DNA of 64,000 nt, taken from NCBI RefSeq assembly GCF_024138715.1, contig NZ_CP092074.1, positions 4,092,001 to 4,156,000 on the forward strand, in the 5' to 3' direction. Position numbers and translations under genes: made by a program. Position 1 is the first letter of the stretch. Every line of letters starts with the position of its first letter. The DNA is from Emticicia sp. 21SJ11W-3. GTDB lineage: Bacteria > Bacteroidota > Bacteroidia > Cytophagales > Spirosomataceae. Of the stretch, positions 17,396-26,433 are shown piece by piece. The notes beneath the pieces are model-generated. The model searched no databases. It was given only the letters and a program-made list of their open reading frames with translations, and was not told the DNA's origin.

Positions 17396-17752
17396 ATGAC
17401 ATATATCAGAATTCTCGTTATCAGTGCCATTGCACAGTTTTTTCTTCCGTGGTGGGTCATTGCACCTATCGCCTTTTTGGTAGGCATGTTTACCTCGAAA
17501 TCAGGTAAAGGAGCATGGCTGGCCGGAGCAGGCGCCATTGCCACATTATGGATAGCCTATGCAGCCTATCTGAACATAACACATGACGGCCTTATGCTCG
17601 ACAGAATAGGCAATCTATTTGCCGACAACCTCAAATTCCTTAACAGTATTCCGTTTTCAGTATCGTTTTTTCTGATTATGGCGCTTATCGGCGGTCTTGT
17701 TGGCGGCTTCTCGGCTCTGGCGGGTTATCAGCTCAGGCAGCTAATCAAATAA
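17396..17752 (+). CDS. Small integral membrane protein, uncharacterised
   Basis: A 118-residue protein that is almost entirely membrane-embedded: hydrophobic segments at about 6-31 (with the FLPWWVIAPIAF motif), 38-58 and 88-114, the last rich in glycine (ALIGGLVGGFSALAGY). I do not recognise a characterised family, though similar short proteins are common in Bacteroidota. It follows the acylase gene by 51 bp on the same strand and is probably co-transcribed. Confidence 0.7.
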   Translation: MTYIRILVISAIAQFFLPWWVIAPIAFLVGMFTSKSGKGAWLAGAGAIATLWIAYAAYLNITHDGLMLDRIGNLFADNLKFLNSIPFSVSFFLIMALIGGLVGGFSALAGYQLRQLIK

Positions 17753-17789
17753 AAGCCTTTATAGTCAGTCTTAAATAGTTTGGTTTTTC

Positions 17790-17797
17790 TATCTTTG
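17790..17797 (+). promoter_or_regulatory. -7 box upstream of the OmpH-like gene
   Basis: TATCTTTG, a match to TAnnTTTG, about 80 bp before the ATG at 17878. No good -33 element at the proper distance. Confidence 0.4.
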
Positions 17798-17877
17798 CAA
17801 CCTTTATTTGCATAAAATTTATCTAAATACCTTTTTTAATGGCGCCTCAAGCGGTGGTGCATCAAATTAATTTTCTC

Positions 17878-18489
17878 ATGAAAAAACTTTCAGTTTTCGT
17901 TCTTTTAGTTTCTGTTATTGCCTGGGGATGCGACAAGTCTGCTTCTACTTCAACAACATCTGGTGGCAAACAGCCATCTGGCCGTATTGTTTATGTAAAT
18001 ACAGACACCCTGCTAACCAAATATGATTATTACAAAGACATTTTGAAGGCTTCTGAAAATAAAAGATTCCAGTTAGAAAACGATTTAGCTAACAAGGCCC
18101 GGTCGTTCCAGAACAAAGTTCAGTTTTTCCAACAAAGAGCCCAACAAGGCCACATGACACAAGAGCAGGCGCAAACAACACAAATGCAATTGCAACAGGA
18201 AGAACAAAACCTGATGGCCTATCGTGACAAAAATGCACAACAACTGGCGCAGGAAGAAGGAAAAAAGACCGAAGATATATTGAACAAAATTCATGAATAT
18301 CTGAAAGAATTTAACGCCGGCGATAAATATGATATGGTAATTGGTTATTCTAAAGGTGGCGGAGTACTTTACGCCAAAGAAGACCTTGACATAACCAAAC
18401 TAGTTTTGGAAGGCCTGAATAAAAAATATGCTGACGATAAAAAAAGTGGCAAAATAAGTGTTGAAAAAGACACAACCGCCAAAAAATAA
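17878..18489 (+). CDS. OmpH/Skp-family lipoprotein
   Basis: A 203-residue periplasmic chaperone-like lipoprotein. The ATG at 17878 starts a lipoprotein signal (MKKLSVFVLLVSVIAWGC) with the lipidated cysteine at residue 18; the in-frame ATG at 17839 adds non-signal sequence. The mature protein has the OmpH start GRIVYVNTDTLLTKYDYYKD, a long glutamine-rich coiled coil (about 60-130, with repeated QQ and QMQLQQEEQN) and a conserved end KYDMVIGYSKGGGVLYAKEDLDIT. Skp/OmpH proteins hold unfolded outer-membrane proteins as trimers; lipidated versions are frequent in Bacteroidota. tatC follows by about 40 bp, perhaps in one transcript. Confidence 0.86.
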   Translation: MKKLSVFVLLVSVIAWGCDKSASTSTTSGGKQPSGRIVYVNTDTLLTKYDYYKDILKASENKRFQLENDLANKARSFQNKVQFFQQRAQQGHMTQEQAQTTQMQLQQEEQNLMAYRDKNAQQLAQEEGKKTEDILNKIHEYLKEFNAGDKYDMVIGYSKGGGVLYAKEDLDITKLVLEGLNKKYADDKKSGKISVEKDTTAKK

Positions 18490-18529
18490 TAGCTCGCTAA
18501 AAGTACACTAAAGAAAATTATTGAATAAG

Positions 18530-19411
18530 ATGCCGTTAGATCAAACCCCTTATTACGATTACGATAATGATAGCGAAAGCGAAGGGAAAGAAGAAGGGAA
18601 AGAGATGTCGTTTCTTGACCACCTCGAAGAACTTCGCTGGCACCTGATTCGTGCTGCTGCAGCTATTGTTTTCTTTATGGTTTTCGCTTTTGTCTATATT
18701 GAGGAAATCTACGATACCGTTATTCTGGGCCCTTCTAAAGTTGATTTCTGGACCTACCGGATGATGTGTAAATTAGGGCAGGCTGTAGGAGCCCCGGGCC
18801 TGTGTGTAGAAAAACTCCAGTTTAGTTTAATGAGCCGCGAGGTATCCGGCCAGTTTATTATGGCTTTTACCTCGGCTGCTATTATAGGTCTGGTGTTTGC
18901 GTTTCCTTATGTTTTCTGGGAAATCTGGCGTTTCATTAAGCCCGGCCTGAAAATGACCGAGCGGAAATCGGCCAGAGGTGCGGTTTTCTATGTAACCTTC
19001 CTTTTCTTTTCGGGTGTAATGTTCGGGTATTTTATTGTTTCTCCTTTGGCTATTAACTTTCTGGTTAATTTTCAGATAAGCAAAAGCATTGAGAACCAGT
19101 TTGATATCAGTTCTTACATTTCATTGCTGGCTACGCTTACCCTGGCCTGCGGTGTGGCTTTCCAGCTACCAATTGCCATTTTTGTTTTGACCAAGATTGG
19201 TATCATAGGGCCTCAGTTTATGAGAACGTATCGCCGCCATGCAGTGGTAGTTATCCTGATTGTGGCAGCGGTTATCACTCCATCGCCTGATATCACCAGC
19301 CAGTTACTGGTGGCATTCCCTTTATATATATTGTATGAAGTAAGTATTATTATATCGGCCAGAGAAGAAAAAAGACGTTTAGCCGATCTTGAAAAAGAAA
19401 GCGATAAATGA
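18530..19411 (+). CDS. tatC: Sec-independent protein translocase TatC
   Basis: About 293 residues from the ATG at 18530 (an in-frame TTG lies at 18521). TatC is the core receptor of the twin-arginine pathway that exports folded proteins. After an acidic N-terminal extension comes the signature MSFLDHLEELRWHLIRAA, then six transmembrane helices, with the conserved FAFPYVFWEIWRFIKPGL between helices 2 and 3 and ITPSPDITSQLLVAFPLYILYE near the end. The insertion between helices 1 and 2 containing MCKLGQAVGAPGLC is typical of Bacteroidota TatC. No tatA is nearby. A strong terminator follows. Confidence 0.96.
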   Translation: MPLDQTPYYDYDNDSESEGKEEGKEMSFLDHLEELRWHLIRAAAAIVFFMVFAFVYIEEIYDTVILGPSKVDFWTYRMMCKLGQAVGAPGLCVEKLQFSLMSREVSGQFIMAFTSAAIIGLVFAFPYVFWEIWRFIKPGLKMTERKSARGAVFYVTFLFFSGVMFGYFIVSPLAINFLVNFQISKSIENQFDISSYISLLATLTLACGVAFQLPIAIFVLTKIGIIGPQFMRTYRRHAVVVILIVAAVITPSPDITSQLLVAFPLYILYEVSIIISAREEKRRLADLEKESDK

Positions 19412-19422
19412 TAAATATCTGC

Positions 19423-19473
19423 TATAAAAACCAAAAGCCACCTGTTTAATGCAAGTGGCTTTTGGTTTTTATA
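19423..19473. terminator. Strong bidirectional terminator (19-bp perfect stem)
   Basis: Perfect inverted repeats 19423-19441 and 19455-19473 with a 13-nt loop, between the convergent tatC and CDGSH-protein genes. The stem ends supply A-tracts and T-tracts for both strands (AAAAACCAAAAGCCAC / GTGGCTTTTGGTTTTT). Confidence 0.9.
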
Positions 19474-19487
19474 AATGCCTCAAAGGC

Positions 19488-19922
19488 TTATGCTGTAAAA
19501 CCTATCTTGGTATGGGTGCCATCGCAAAAAGGTTTGTTTTCCGAAGCCCCGCAGCGGCACAACGCCGTTACTTTATGCTTTTTGGTCAGGTTTCCTTCCG
19601 TATCTTTAATCAATATATTACCATATACCAGCAGGGGGCCATCTTTGGTGGTTTCAATAATGGTTTCGCTGTCAATTTGTTTTTCTTTCTCTCCTACCTC
19701 GTTTATAAAATAAGACAAAGCGCCAGAAGGGCATTTGTCTATCTGCTCCATAATTATCTGGCCGGATTCTTTCTCAGGTGTAACCCATGGACGCTTGCGG
19801 GGGTCGAACACATGCGGCAAGCCTTTAAAACATATCGCTGAATGAATACACATGTGCGGTTGCCAGACAACCGTTAATTCTTCATTGGTATAGTGCTTGG
19901 TTATTTTCTTTTGTTCTTCCAT
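19488..19922 (-). CDS. Ferredoxin-like plus CDGSH iron-sulfur domain protein
   Basis: A 144-residue two-domain protein. The N-terminal part (about 5-75) is the short divergent 4Fe-4S domain found with CDGSH domains (QPHMCIHSAICFKGLP ... DKCPSGALSYF, COG3592-type). The C-terminal part is a mitoNEET-like CDGSH domain with CRCGASENKPFCDGTH, whose three cysteines and one histidine bind a 2Fe-2S cluster. These cytoplasmic proteins are thought to move electrons or clusters; no specific partner is encoded nearby. Confidence 0.9.
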   Translation of the reverse strand: MEEQKKITKHYTNEELTVVWQPHMCIHSAICFKGLPHVFDPRKRPWVTPEKESGQIIMEQIDKCPSGALSYFINEVGEKEKQIDSETIIETTKDGPLLVYGNILIKDTEGNLTKKHKVTALCRCGASENKPFCDGTHTKIGFTA

Positions 19923-20057
19923 GAGTTCATTAATTTTAATTCAATATTAAGAAAACTCAGGTAAATTTCAAATCTTACGTATAACCATAAAGCCCTATCA
20001 TAAACCTATCACAATCTATTTTAACCTTAATTAACCTGAAACTAAGAAATTAGTTTC

Positions 20058-20065
20058 TACCTTTG
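20058..20065 (+). promoter_or_regulatory. -7 box upstream of the CarboxypepD-regulatory protein
   Basis: TACCTTTG, 35 bp before the ATG at 20101, matching TAnnTTTG and giving a leader of about 28 nt. Confidence 0.5.
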
Positions 20066-20100
20066 TAGTATTATTACAAATTAATCTTACCGAAGTACAA

Positions 20101-21330
20101 ATGAAGAACCGGATTGCGGCCTTTTTCTTTTTGATAATGAGCGCCCCTGTGCTAAGCCTGGGGCAGCTCAATATTGAAGGGCGGGTTATTGATGCCTCAG
20201 ACAAAAAGCCATTGCCCTTTGCCAATGTGTTTATCAGCAATACTACCAAAGGCCAGCAAACAGACGACAAAGGCCGGTTTAAGTTATACAATGTGCCGGG
20301 TGGTACTATTGACCTCGTAATCAGTTTTGTAGGTTATAGAACATTTTCATTACAAATTAAAGCCGATACGCTGAAAAGACCCTTGCTGTTACTGTTACAA
20401 CCTGATGCCATTGAGTTACAGGGTGTAACCATAAAAACAGTTAAAGACGGCTACAAGAAGTATATACATTTGTTTCAGGATGGTTTTATGGGCAAAACCC
20501 TTTTCTCGGCTGCCTGCAAACTTAAAAACCCAAAAGCGTTGTCGTTCAGGCTAAGCAATGACGATTCCGAATTGATTATTAAAGCAGATGAACCCCTGAT
20601 TATAGAAAACAAAGAACTAGGGTATGTAATTAAATACCAGCTGGAAGACTTCAGCTATCATTTGAGGCAACAGTATGTTTCATTTTATGGATACCCTTTC
20701 TTTGAAGAAATGCAAACCAAAAGCAATAAAAAGAAGAAAGAGTGGATTGAAAACCGTAACCGCGCCTATTATGGCTCTACGCAACACTTTTTTAAAGCAT
20801 TGGTTGATAAACGACTGGTTGAAGAAGGCTATACTATGCACAAGCTGATTAGAGAGCAGAAGAAGACATTTCTTGTACCGATGTTTCCGGAAAAAAGAGA
20901 CAGCCTGGGTAATATAGTTACAGAGGCATCAAAAGAAAAAATTATCATAGACTCGGCCGATGTTAAACTTCGCGCCGACCATACGCTTAGTAAACTACCT
21001 ACCAGCAGTTTTGCCCGCCATGTGCAGTATCTGGTAAGAACACCGCTGAAAGAATCAGAGGTAATCAGCCCGTCAGAAGACATATATAAAATAGATTTCA
21101 GTAACCATATATATGTTGTTTATAGCAAAGAGTATGAAGAACCACAGTTTCTTTCGGCCGGACAAAAAAACATACCTCAGGTATCTATTTTATCTATGCT
21201 TGAGCCCCCCGCACTGGTTGAAAAAAACGGCCATTTAATTAACCCGCTCTCCATTATTTTTGAAGGCCGTTGGGGAAATGAAAAAATCGGAGAGCTACTA
21301 CCACTTGATTATGTGCCGGAATTACCTTAA
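20101..21330 (+). CDS. Secreted carboxypeptidase-like regulatory domain protein
   Basis: A 409-residue secreted protein with signal peptide (cleavage near LSLGQ-L, residue 22) and an N-terminal carboxypeptidase D regulatory-like domain (about 24-110: IEGRVIDASDKKPLPFANVFI, KGRFKLYNVPGGTIDLVISFVGY). This is the domain found at the front of SusC/TonB-dependent receptors, but no receptor or plug domain follows. The rest (about 110-409) is a conserved Bacteroidota region of unknown function with many lysines and the KKKEWIENRNRAYYGSTQHFF motif. It probably sits in the periplasm or on the outer membrane. It has its own promoter and terminator. Confidence 0.8.
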   Translation: MKNRIAAFFFLIMSAPVLSLGQLNIEGRVIDASDKKPLPFANVFISNTTKGQQTDDKGRFKLYNVPGGTIDLVISFVGYRTFSLQIKADTLKRPLLLLLQPDAIELQGVTIKTVKDGYKKYIHLFQDGFMGKTLFSAACKLKNPKALSFRLSNDDSELIIKADEPLIIENKELGYVIKYQLEDFSYHLRQQYVSFYGYPFFEEMQTKSNKKKKEWIENRNRAYYGSTQHFFKALVDKRLVEEGYTMHKLIREQKKTFLVPMFPEKRDSLGNIVTEASKEKIIIDSADVKLRADHTLSKLPTSSFARHVQYLVRTPLKESEVISPSEDIYKIDFSNHIYVVYSKEYEEPQFLSAGQKNIPQVSILSMLEPPALVEKNGHLINPLSIIFEGRWGNEKIGELLPLDYVPELP

Positions 21331-21362
21331 GATATCGGATTACCCTATACAGAACCGCCAAA

Positions 21363-21411
21363 AAAAGGCAGATGCTTCACGTTTTAAAAAAACAGAGAGT
21401 ATCTGCCTTTT
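21363..21411 (+). terminator. Terminator after the CarboxypepD-regulatory gene
   Basis: AAAAGGCAGAT (21363-21373) and ATCTGCCTTTT (21401-21411), a perfect 11-bp stem with a 27-nt loop followed by a T-rich stretch. It separates the upstream gene from the pnt operon. Confidence 0.75.
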
Positions 21412-21551
21412 CTGTTTCACTATTACCCTAAATCTCCATCCTTCAATCTGTACAGGTCAGGCTTTTTGAGGAATATAAAATTTAATTTATCATTATATCT
21501 GCAATTATTTGAATTATTTCTATATTGTAATCAAAAAAAAGTAACGACCCT

Positions 21552-22667
21552 GTGAAAATAGCGATATTAAAAGAAACCAAGCCCTTTGAAAGACGCGTAG
21601 CCCTAAGTCCTGAAGTTTGCAAGCAACTGATTCAAGCCGGATTTACCTGTGCTATTGAGAAAAATGCCGGAATAAGCTCCTTTTTTGAAGATGCCTCTTA
21701 CGAGGCCGTTGGCGTGCAGGTTGCCTCAGATAAATCGGTCTTGCTTTCAGACGCCGACACAGTTGTAAAGGTAAATCCGCTGACAACCGAAGAAGTATCT
21801 TTCATGAAAAAAGGAGCCGTTTCTCTTTCTTTCATGTATGCAGCCACAAATCCTGAACTGATTGCCGCTAGTGTAAAACAAGGTATTTCAGCCTTCTCTG
21901 TAGATGCCATCCCCCGCATTTCAAGAGCACAGAAAATGGACGCCCTCAGCTCTCAGGCCAATCTGGCAGGTTACAAATCAGTTATCATCGGGGCTTATCA
22001 CCTGGGCAAAATATTTCCTTTACTTATGACAGCCGCCGGCACCATTAAACCGGCCAAGGTAGTAATTATGGGCGCAGGTGTGGCCGGGCTTCAGGCCATT
22101 GCCACAGCCAAAAGACTAGGAGCGGTGGTTGAGGTAAGCGATATCCGCCCCGAAACCAAAGAGCAGGTGGAATCACTAGGCGGAAAATTCATTGAGGTAA
22201 AAGGTGATGAATCTATAAAAATTGAAGGCGGGTATGTAAAGGGCGTATCGGAAGATTTTCTGAAAAAACAACAGGAAGTAATTGCCCGCCACATAAGCGA
22301 AGCCGACCTGGTGATAACAACTGCGCTGATACCCGGTAAAAAAGCGCCGTTACTTGTACCCGAAGAAGTTGTAAAAAGCATGAAACTGGGCTCGGTGATT
22401 GTAGATATGGCCGTTGAGCAAGGCGGTAACTGCGCCTGTAGTGAATATGGTCAGACAGTTGTAAAACATGGTGTAACCATTGTAGGCGAACCCAATATAC
22501 CATCGCTGCTGCCTTTAAATGCCAGTGAGCTATATGCCAAAAACATGGCTACTTTTCTGCTGCATCTGGCTACCAAAGACGGCTTCAAATGGGAAATGGA
22601 TGAAGAAATAACCAAGGGCTCATTAATAGTACACGAAGGCAAAGCGGTGCATGCCTCAGTTATGTAG
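21552..22667 (+). CDS. pntAA: NAD(P) transhydrogenase subunit alpha part 1 (PntAA)
   Basis: A 371-residue soluble NAD(H)-binding domain (dI) of the proton-translocating transhydrogenase, with a GTG start at 21552. Typical N-terminus MKIAILKETKPFERRVALSPE, the dI/alanine-dehydrogenase signature SQANLAGYKSVIIGA, Rossmann loop VVIMGAGVAGLQAIATAKRLGA, and the mobile loop near GGYVKGVSEDFLKKQQE. It passes hydride from NADH to the NADP(H) domain of PntB, driven by the proton gradient. The three-subunit layout (pntAA, pntAB, pntB) fits Bacteroidota. First gene of the operon with pntAB (49-bp gap) and pntB. Confidence 0.95.
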   Translation: MKIAILKETKPFERRVALSPEVCKQLIQAGFTCAIEKNAGISSFFEDASYEAVGVQVASDKSVLLSDADTVVKVNPLTTEEVSFMKKGAVSLSFMYAATNPELIAASVKQGISAFSVDAIPRISRAQKMDALSSQANLAGYKSVIIGAYHLGKIFPLLMTAAGTIKPAKVVIMGAGVAGLQAIATAKRLGAVVEVSDIRPETKEQVESLGGKFIEVKGDESIKIEGGYVKGVSEDFLKKQQEVIARHISEADLVITTALIPGKKAPLLVPEEVVKSMKLGSVIVDMAVEQGGNCACSEYGQTVVKHGVTIVGEPNIPSLLPLNASELYAKNMATFLLHLATKDGFKWEMDEEITKGSLIVHEGKAVHASVM

Positions 22668-22716
22668 ACTTTGTGTAGTTGCCCAATCAGACATCAACAA
22701 AAACCTTTTTTAAGAT

Positions 22717-23025
22717 ATGATAAACGATATAGTGAGTTTCATTGGCCAGCATATAGAGATGATATACATCATCATCTTGTCTGTATTCGTAGGCGTTGAG
22801 GTAATTGGTAAAGTACCGGCCGTTTTACATACACCACTTATGAGCGGAGCAAATGCCATACACGGGGTTGTAATAGTTGGGGCCATTATTGTAATGCTGA
22901 ATACCCCGGCAGATAACATTGCCGCGCTGGCGCTGGGCTTTATAGCTGTAGTGCTGGGTACGCTAAACGTGGTGGGTGGTTTTGCAGTAACAGACAGAAT
23001 GCTGGAAATGTTTAAGAAAAAATAA
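22717..23025 (+). CDS. pntAB: NAD(P) transhydrogenase subunit alpha part 2 (PntAB)
   Basis: A 102-residue membrane subunit (first half of the dII proton channel). Three to four transmembrane helices follow a short polar N-terminus: YIIILSVFVGVEVIGKVP, then the conserved THTPLMSG-like motif seen here as LHTPLMSGANAIHGVVIVGA and the glycine-rich helix ending VVLGTLNVVGGFAVTDRML. It pairs with PntB to conduct protons. It lies between pntAA and pntB. Confidence 0.95.
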   Translation: MINDIVSFIGQHIEMIYIIILSVFVGVEVIGKVPAVLHTPLMSGANAIHGVVIVGAIIVMLNTPADNIAALALGFIAVVLGTLNVVGGFAVTDRMLEMFKKK

Positions 23026-23055
23026 GGTGATACTTTATCCTGACCACCCTGCCTA

Positions 23056-24453
23056 ATGGAAACAAAATATATTCTTGATATTATCTATTTAATAGCCTCA
23101 ATAACCTTTGTGATGGGGCTTAAAATGCTAAGCCACCCCGACACCGCCCGTAAGGGAAACCTCTACGCAGCCTTTGGAATGACCCTGGCAATTGCAGGCA
23201 CCATACTGCTCTATCAGCATCCGGATGGCTACACAACCAGAGAACCAATTAAGATTACGCTCATTCTGGTGGCCATTGGTATAGGTACCATTGCAGGCTG
23301 GCTAACGGCCAATAAGGTGCAAATGACCAAAATGCCTGAGCTTGTATCGCTATTCAATGGTATGGGTGGCGCCTGTGCTGCCTTGATTGGTATTATGGAA
23401 TACGAGCATAATCTGGGGAATCCCGGGGCAATGGCCACCATTATCGGTGGTCTGGTTATCGGCTCAGTTTCGTTCAGCGGCAGCATTATTGCTTTTCTGA
23501 AACTGAACGAAACCATGAAGAAACCAATCAGGCTACCCTCTTATAATATTCTTAATACGGTAGTTATGGTGGCACTGGTTGCCTTTGGCGCATACATTGT
23601 CTATGCCCGGCCCGAACACATGCTGCTGCCTGTATTACTTTTTGCAGCCGCACTGATTTACGGTGTGCTGTTTGTAATTCCTATCGGTGGTGCAGATATG
23701 CCTGTGGTAATTTCATTGCTCAATTCATTTACGGGCCTGGCTGCGGCATTTGGCGGCTTTTTGTATCAGAATCAGGTAATGCTCACCGGGGGTATCCTCG
23801 TGGGTTCGGCAGGTACCATTCTTACACTGGCCATGTGTAAAGCCATGAACAGACCCCTGAGCAATGTGATTTTTGGCGCCTTTGGCCCAAGCGCAGCCGG
23901 AACAGGTGCTGAGGTAACGGGTAGCATAAAAGATATTTCAATTTCAGACACCGCCATTCTGATGAACTACGCTCAGAAAGTGGTTATTGTGCCAGGTTAC
24001 GGGCTGGCTGTGGCACAAGCCCAGCACGTGATTCATGAGTTGGAAACCCTGCTGGAAGAAAGGGGCGTTGAGGTAAAATACGCTATTCATCCTGTGGCTG
24101 GCCGTATGCCCGGCCACATGAACGTGCTGCTGGCCGAAAGTAATGTATCTTATGATAAACTGGTAGAAATGGAAGAAATTAACCCCGAATTTGCCAAAAC
24201 AGACGTAGTGCTGGTGGTAGGTGCCAATGACGTGGTGAATCCGGCCGCCAAAACAGACCCGGCCTCTCCTATTTTCGGCATGCCCATACTGGATGTAGAA
24301 AACGCCCGTAATGTAATTGTAAACAAACGCAGCATGAATGCCGGCTACGCCGGTATTGATAACCTGTTGTTTTATCAACCCAAAACAAGTATGCTTTTCG
24401 GTGATGCCAAGGGGGTTTTAACCAAACTGGTAAGCGAACTGAAACAGATGTAA
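23056..24453 (+). CDS. pntB: NAD(P) transhydrogenase subunit beta (PntB)
   Basis: A 465-residue subunit combining the membrane domain (about 1-270, around nine helices, with FNGMGGACAALIG and LLNSFTGLAAAFGGFLY) and the C-terminal NADP(H)-binding domain dIII (about 290-465, VVIVPGYGLAVAQAQHVIHEL, HPVAGRMPGHMNVLLAE, VVLVVGANDVVNPAA, VNKRSMNAGYAG). It catalyses NADP+ reduction or NADPH oxidation coupled to proton transfer. The end of the gene is followed by 128 bp without a terminator before the GltD-like gene, so read-through is possible. Confidence 0.96.
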   Translation: METKYILDIIYLIASITFVMGLKMLSHPDTARKGNLYAAFGMTLAIAGTILLYQHPDGYTTREPIKITLILVAIGIGTIAGWLTANKVQMTKMPELVSLFNGMGGACAALIGIMEYEHNLGNPGAMATIIGGLVIGSVSFSGSIIAFLKLNETMKKPIRLPSYNILNTVVMVALVAFGAYIVYARPEHMLLPVLLFAAALIYGVLFVIPIGGADMPVVISLLNSFTGLAAAFGGFLYQNQVMLTGGILVGSAGTILTLAMCKAMNRPLSNVIFGAFGPSAAGTGAEVTGSIKDISISDTAILMNYAQKVVIVPGYGLAVAQAQHVIHELETLLEERGVEVKYAIHPVAGRMPGHMNVLLAESNVSYDKLVEMEEINPEFAKTDVVLVVGANDVVNPAAKTDPASPIFGMPILDVENARNVIVNKRSMNAGYAGIDNLLFYQPKTSMLFGDAKGVLTKLVSELKQM

Positions 24454-24581
24454 AATTTGTATTTTCTTGACAATAATTCATATAATAATTGCCACTTTTA
24501 CAAAATTTCAGAATAATATTTGGCATTGATTTTTTAAATTGAATAGATTTACCTACGATTTAATTATAAAATATTCAACAG

Positions 24582-26375
24582 TTGGAACCTACAAACGTAA
24601 ATGACCCCGAGTACTACCATAAGGTAGTAGATTGTCAGTACGCATGTCCTGCACATACCCCTGTTCCTGAGTACATCAGATTAATTGCCGCCGGGCGTTA
24701 CACCGAAGCCTATATGGTTAACTGGGAATCGAACGTATTTCCGGGAGTGCTGGGCCGAACCTGCGACAGGCCCTGCGAACCTGCCTGCCGACGTGGCCGC
24801 GTTGAAGAAGAACCGGTAGCTATCTGTCGCCTGAAAAGAGTAGCTGCAGATAATAAAGGAGACATCAAAAACCTGATACCGAAAGCGCCCGCCGTTGGGA
24901 ATGGCAAGAAAGTGGCCCTCATTGGTGCCGGGCCGGCTTCACTCACTGTAGCCCGCGACCTGGCCCCTATCGGTTATGAAATCCACGTTTTTGATGAACA
25001 AATCAAAGGCGGTGGCATGATGCGCAGCCAGATTCCATCATTCCGGCTTCCGGAAGCTGTTTTAGACGAAGAAGTAAACAATATACTGGAAATGGGGATT
25101 CATACCCATTTCAAAACCTATGTTTCAAGCCTGAAAGAGGTACTAGATATGGGTTATGATGCAGTTTTTATTGGTACCGGCGCACCAAAAGGCCGCGACC
25201 TCGATTTGCCCGGTCGTAAGGAAGGAGCAGCCAATATCCACATAGGTATTCAATGGTTGGCCAGTGTGGCTTTTGAGCATACCAATAAAATAGGCAAAAA
25301 TGTAATTGTACTGGGCGGTGGTAACACAGCTATGGACTGCTGCCGCACTTCACGCCGATTAGGTGGCGAAAACGTTAAGGTAGTTGTGCGCAGCCCTTTT
25401 GCTGAAATGAAGGCTTCGCCATGGGAGAAAGAAGACGCCATGCACGAAGACATTCCGATTCTGGATAACCATGTACCCAAATCTTTTGTGGTGGAAGAAG
25501 GCCGCCTGAAAGGCATGACCTTTGAAAAAGTACACGCCGTTTATGATGACAAAGGCAAACGCTCTTTGGTATCAACCGGCGAACCTGAGGTTTTTATTGA
25601 AGCAGATGATGTACTGATAGCCATTGGCCAGGAAAACAGTTTCCCCTGGATTGAGCGGGATTTAGGCATTGAGTTTGACAAATGGGAAATGCCAAAGGTA
25701 AACCCGGATACATTTCAGTCAACCAATCCGAAGGTCTTCTTTGGCGGTGATGCCGCGCTGGGTCCTAAAAACGTAATTACTGCCGTGGCGCAAGGGCATC
25801 AGGGAGCTATCTCTATCGATTTGTTCTGTCAGGGACAGGCCTTGACCAACCGCCCTGCCCCATATACCAATCTGGTTTCTCAAAAAATGGGAATCCACGA
25901 ATGGAGTTACGATAGCCTGGTAGTAACAGACCACCGCTTTGTGGTAGCACAGGCCGATAAATCTGTTACCCTGAAAGACCGTAAAAAAGAAGTTGAACTG
26001 GGCTTTAACCCGATTGAAGGTTTTAAAGAAGCACAACGCTGCCTGAACTGCGATGTGCAGACAGTATTTACCGAAACCCGATGCATAGAATGCGATGCCT
26101 GCATGGATATTTGCCCTACCTCTTGCATTACCTTTACGGTAAACGGTGAAGAAGAAGACCTTCGTACAAGGTTGATGGCTCCGGCACTGAATCTGGAACA
26201 GGAACTACTGGTTTCGGGCAATCTGCCAACCGGAAGGGTAATGGTAAAAGACGAAGACGTATGCCTGCATTGCGGTTTATGTGCAGAGAGATGCCCCACC
26301 TCAGCCTGGGACATGCAAAAGTACTTTTATAACGTCACCAAAGCACATCATGGTTGCCAGACGGCAGCCGTTTGA
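24582..26375 (+). CDS. GltD-like FAD/NAD(P)H oxidoreductase with two C-terminal 4Fe-4S motifs
   Basis: A 597-residue protein starting at a TTG at 24582; the conserved N-terminus (NDPEYYHKVVDCQYACPAHTPV) leaves little room for a later start. Order: N-terminal 4Fe-4S region (CQYACPAHTPV ... CDRPCEPACRRG), FAD-binding Rossmann (ALIGAGPASLTVARDL, about 105-120), NAD(P)H domain (VIVLGGGNTAMDCCRTSRRLG), then CIECDACMDICP (about 501) and CLHCGLCAERCP (about 560). The architecture is that of glutamate-synthase small subunit (GltD/NfnB) family proteins fused to a two-cluster ferredoxin. No GltB large subunit is adjacent; instead the next two genes encode a 2-oxoacid:ferredoxin oxidoreductase, suggesting this subunit exchanges electrons with it. 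Confidence 0.88.
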   Translation: MEPTNVNDPEYYHKVVDCQYACPAHTPVPEYIRLIAAGRYTEAYMVNWESNVFPGVLGRTCDRPCEPACRRGRVEEEPVAICRLKRVAADNKGDIKNLIPKAPAVGNGKKVALIGAGPASLTVARDLAPIGYEIHVFDEQIKGGGMMRSQIPSFRLPEAVLDEEVNNILEMGIHTHFKTYVSSLKEVLDMGYDAVFIGTGAPKGRDLDLPGRKEGAANIHIGIQWLASVAFEHTNKIGKNVIVLGGGNTAMDCCRTSRRLGGENVKVVVRSPFAEMKASPWEKEDAMHEDIPILDNHVPKSFVVEEGRLKGMTFEKVHAVYDDKGKRSLVSTGEPEVFIEADDVLIAIGQENSFPWIERDLGIEFDKWEMPKVNPDTFQSTNPKVFFGGDAALGPKNVITAVAQGHQGAISIDLFCQGQALTNRPAPYTNLVSQKMGIHEWSYDSLVVTDHRFVVAQADKSVTLKDRKKEVELGFNPIEGFKEAQRCLNCDVQTVFTETRCIECDACMDICPTSCITFTVNGEEEDLRTRLMAPALNLEQELLVSGNLPTGRVMVKDEDVCLHCGLCAERCPTSAWDMQKYFYNVTKAHHGCQTAAV

Positions 26376-26433
26376 TAGCAAACCAACCCGGACAATTATT
26401 TATTAACGACAAAACTCTTCTCAGGCCAGCAAA

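Noticed and set aside
24466-24490. TTGACA ... TATAAT-like sequence between pntB and the GltD-like gene
   Set aside because: The spacer is only about 8 nt, and Bacteroidota promoters do not follow the sigma70 consensus; treated as chance.
24582-26375. Annotation as glutamate synthase small subunit (gltD)
   Set aside because: There is no large subunit in the neighbourhood, two extra 4Fe-4S motifs follow the flavin domains, and the next genes are korA/korB. A generic GltD-like description is safer.
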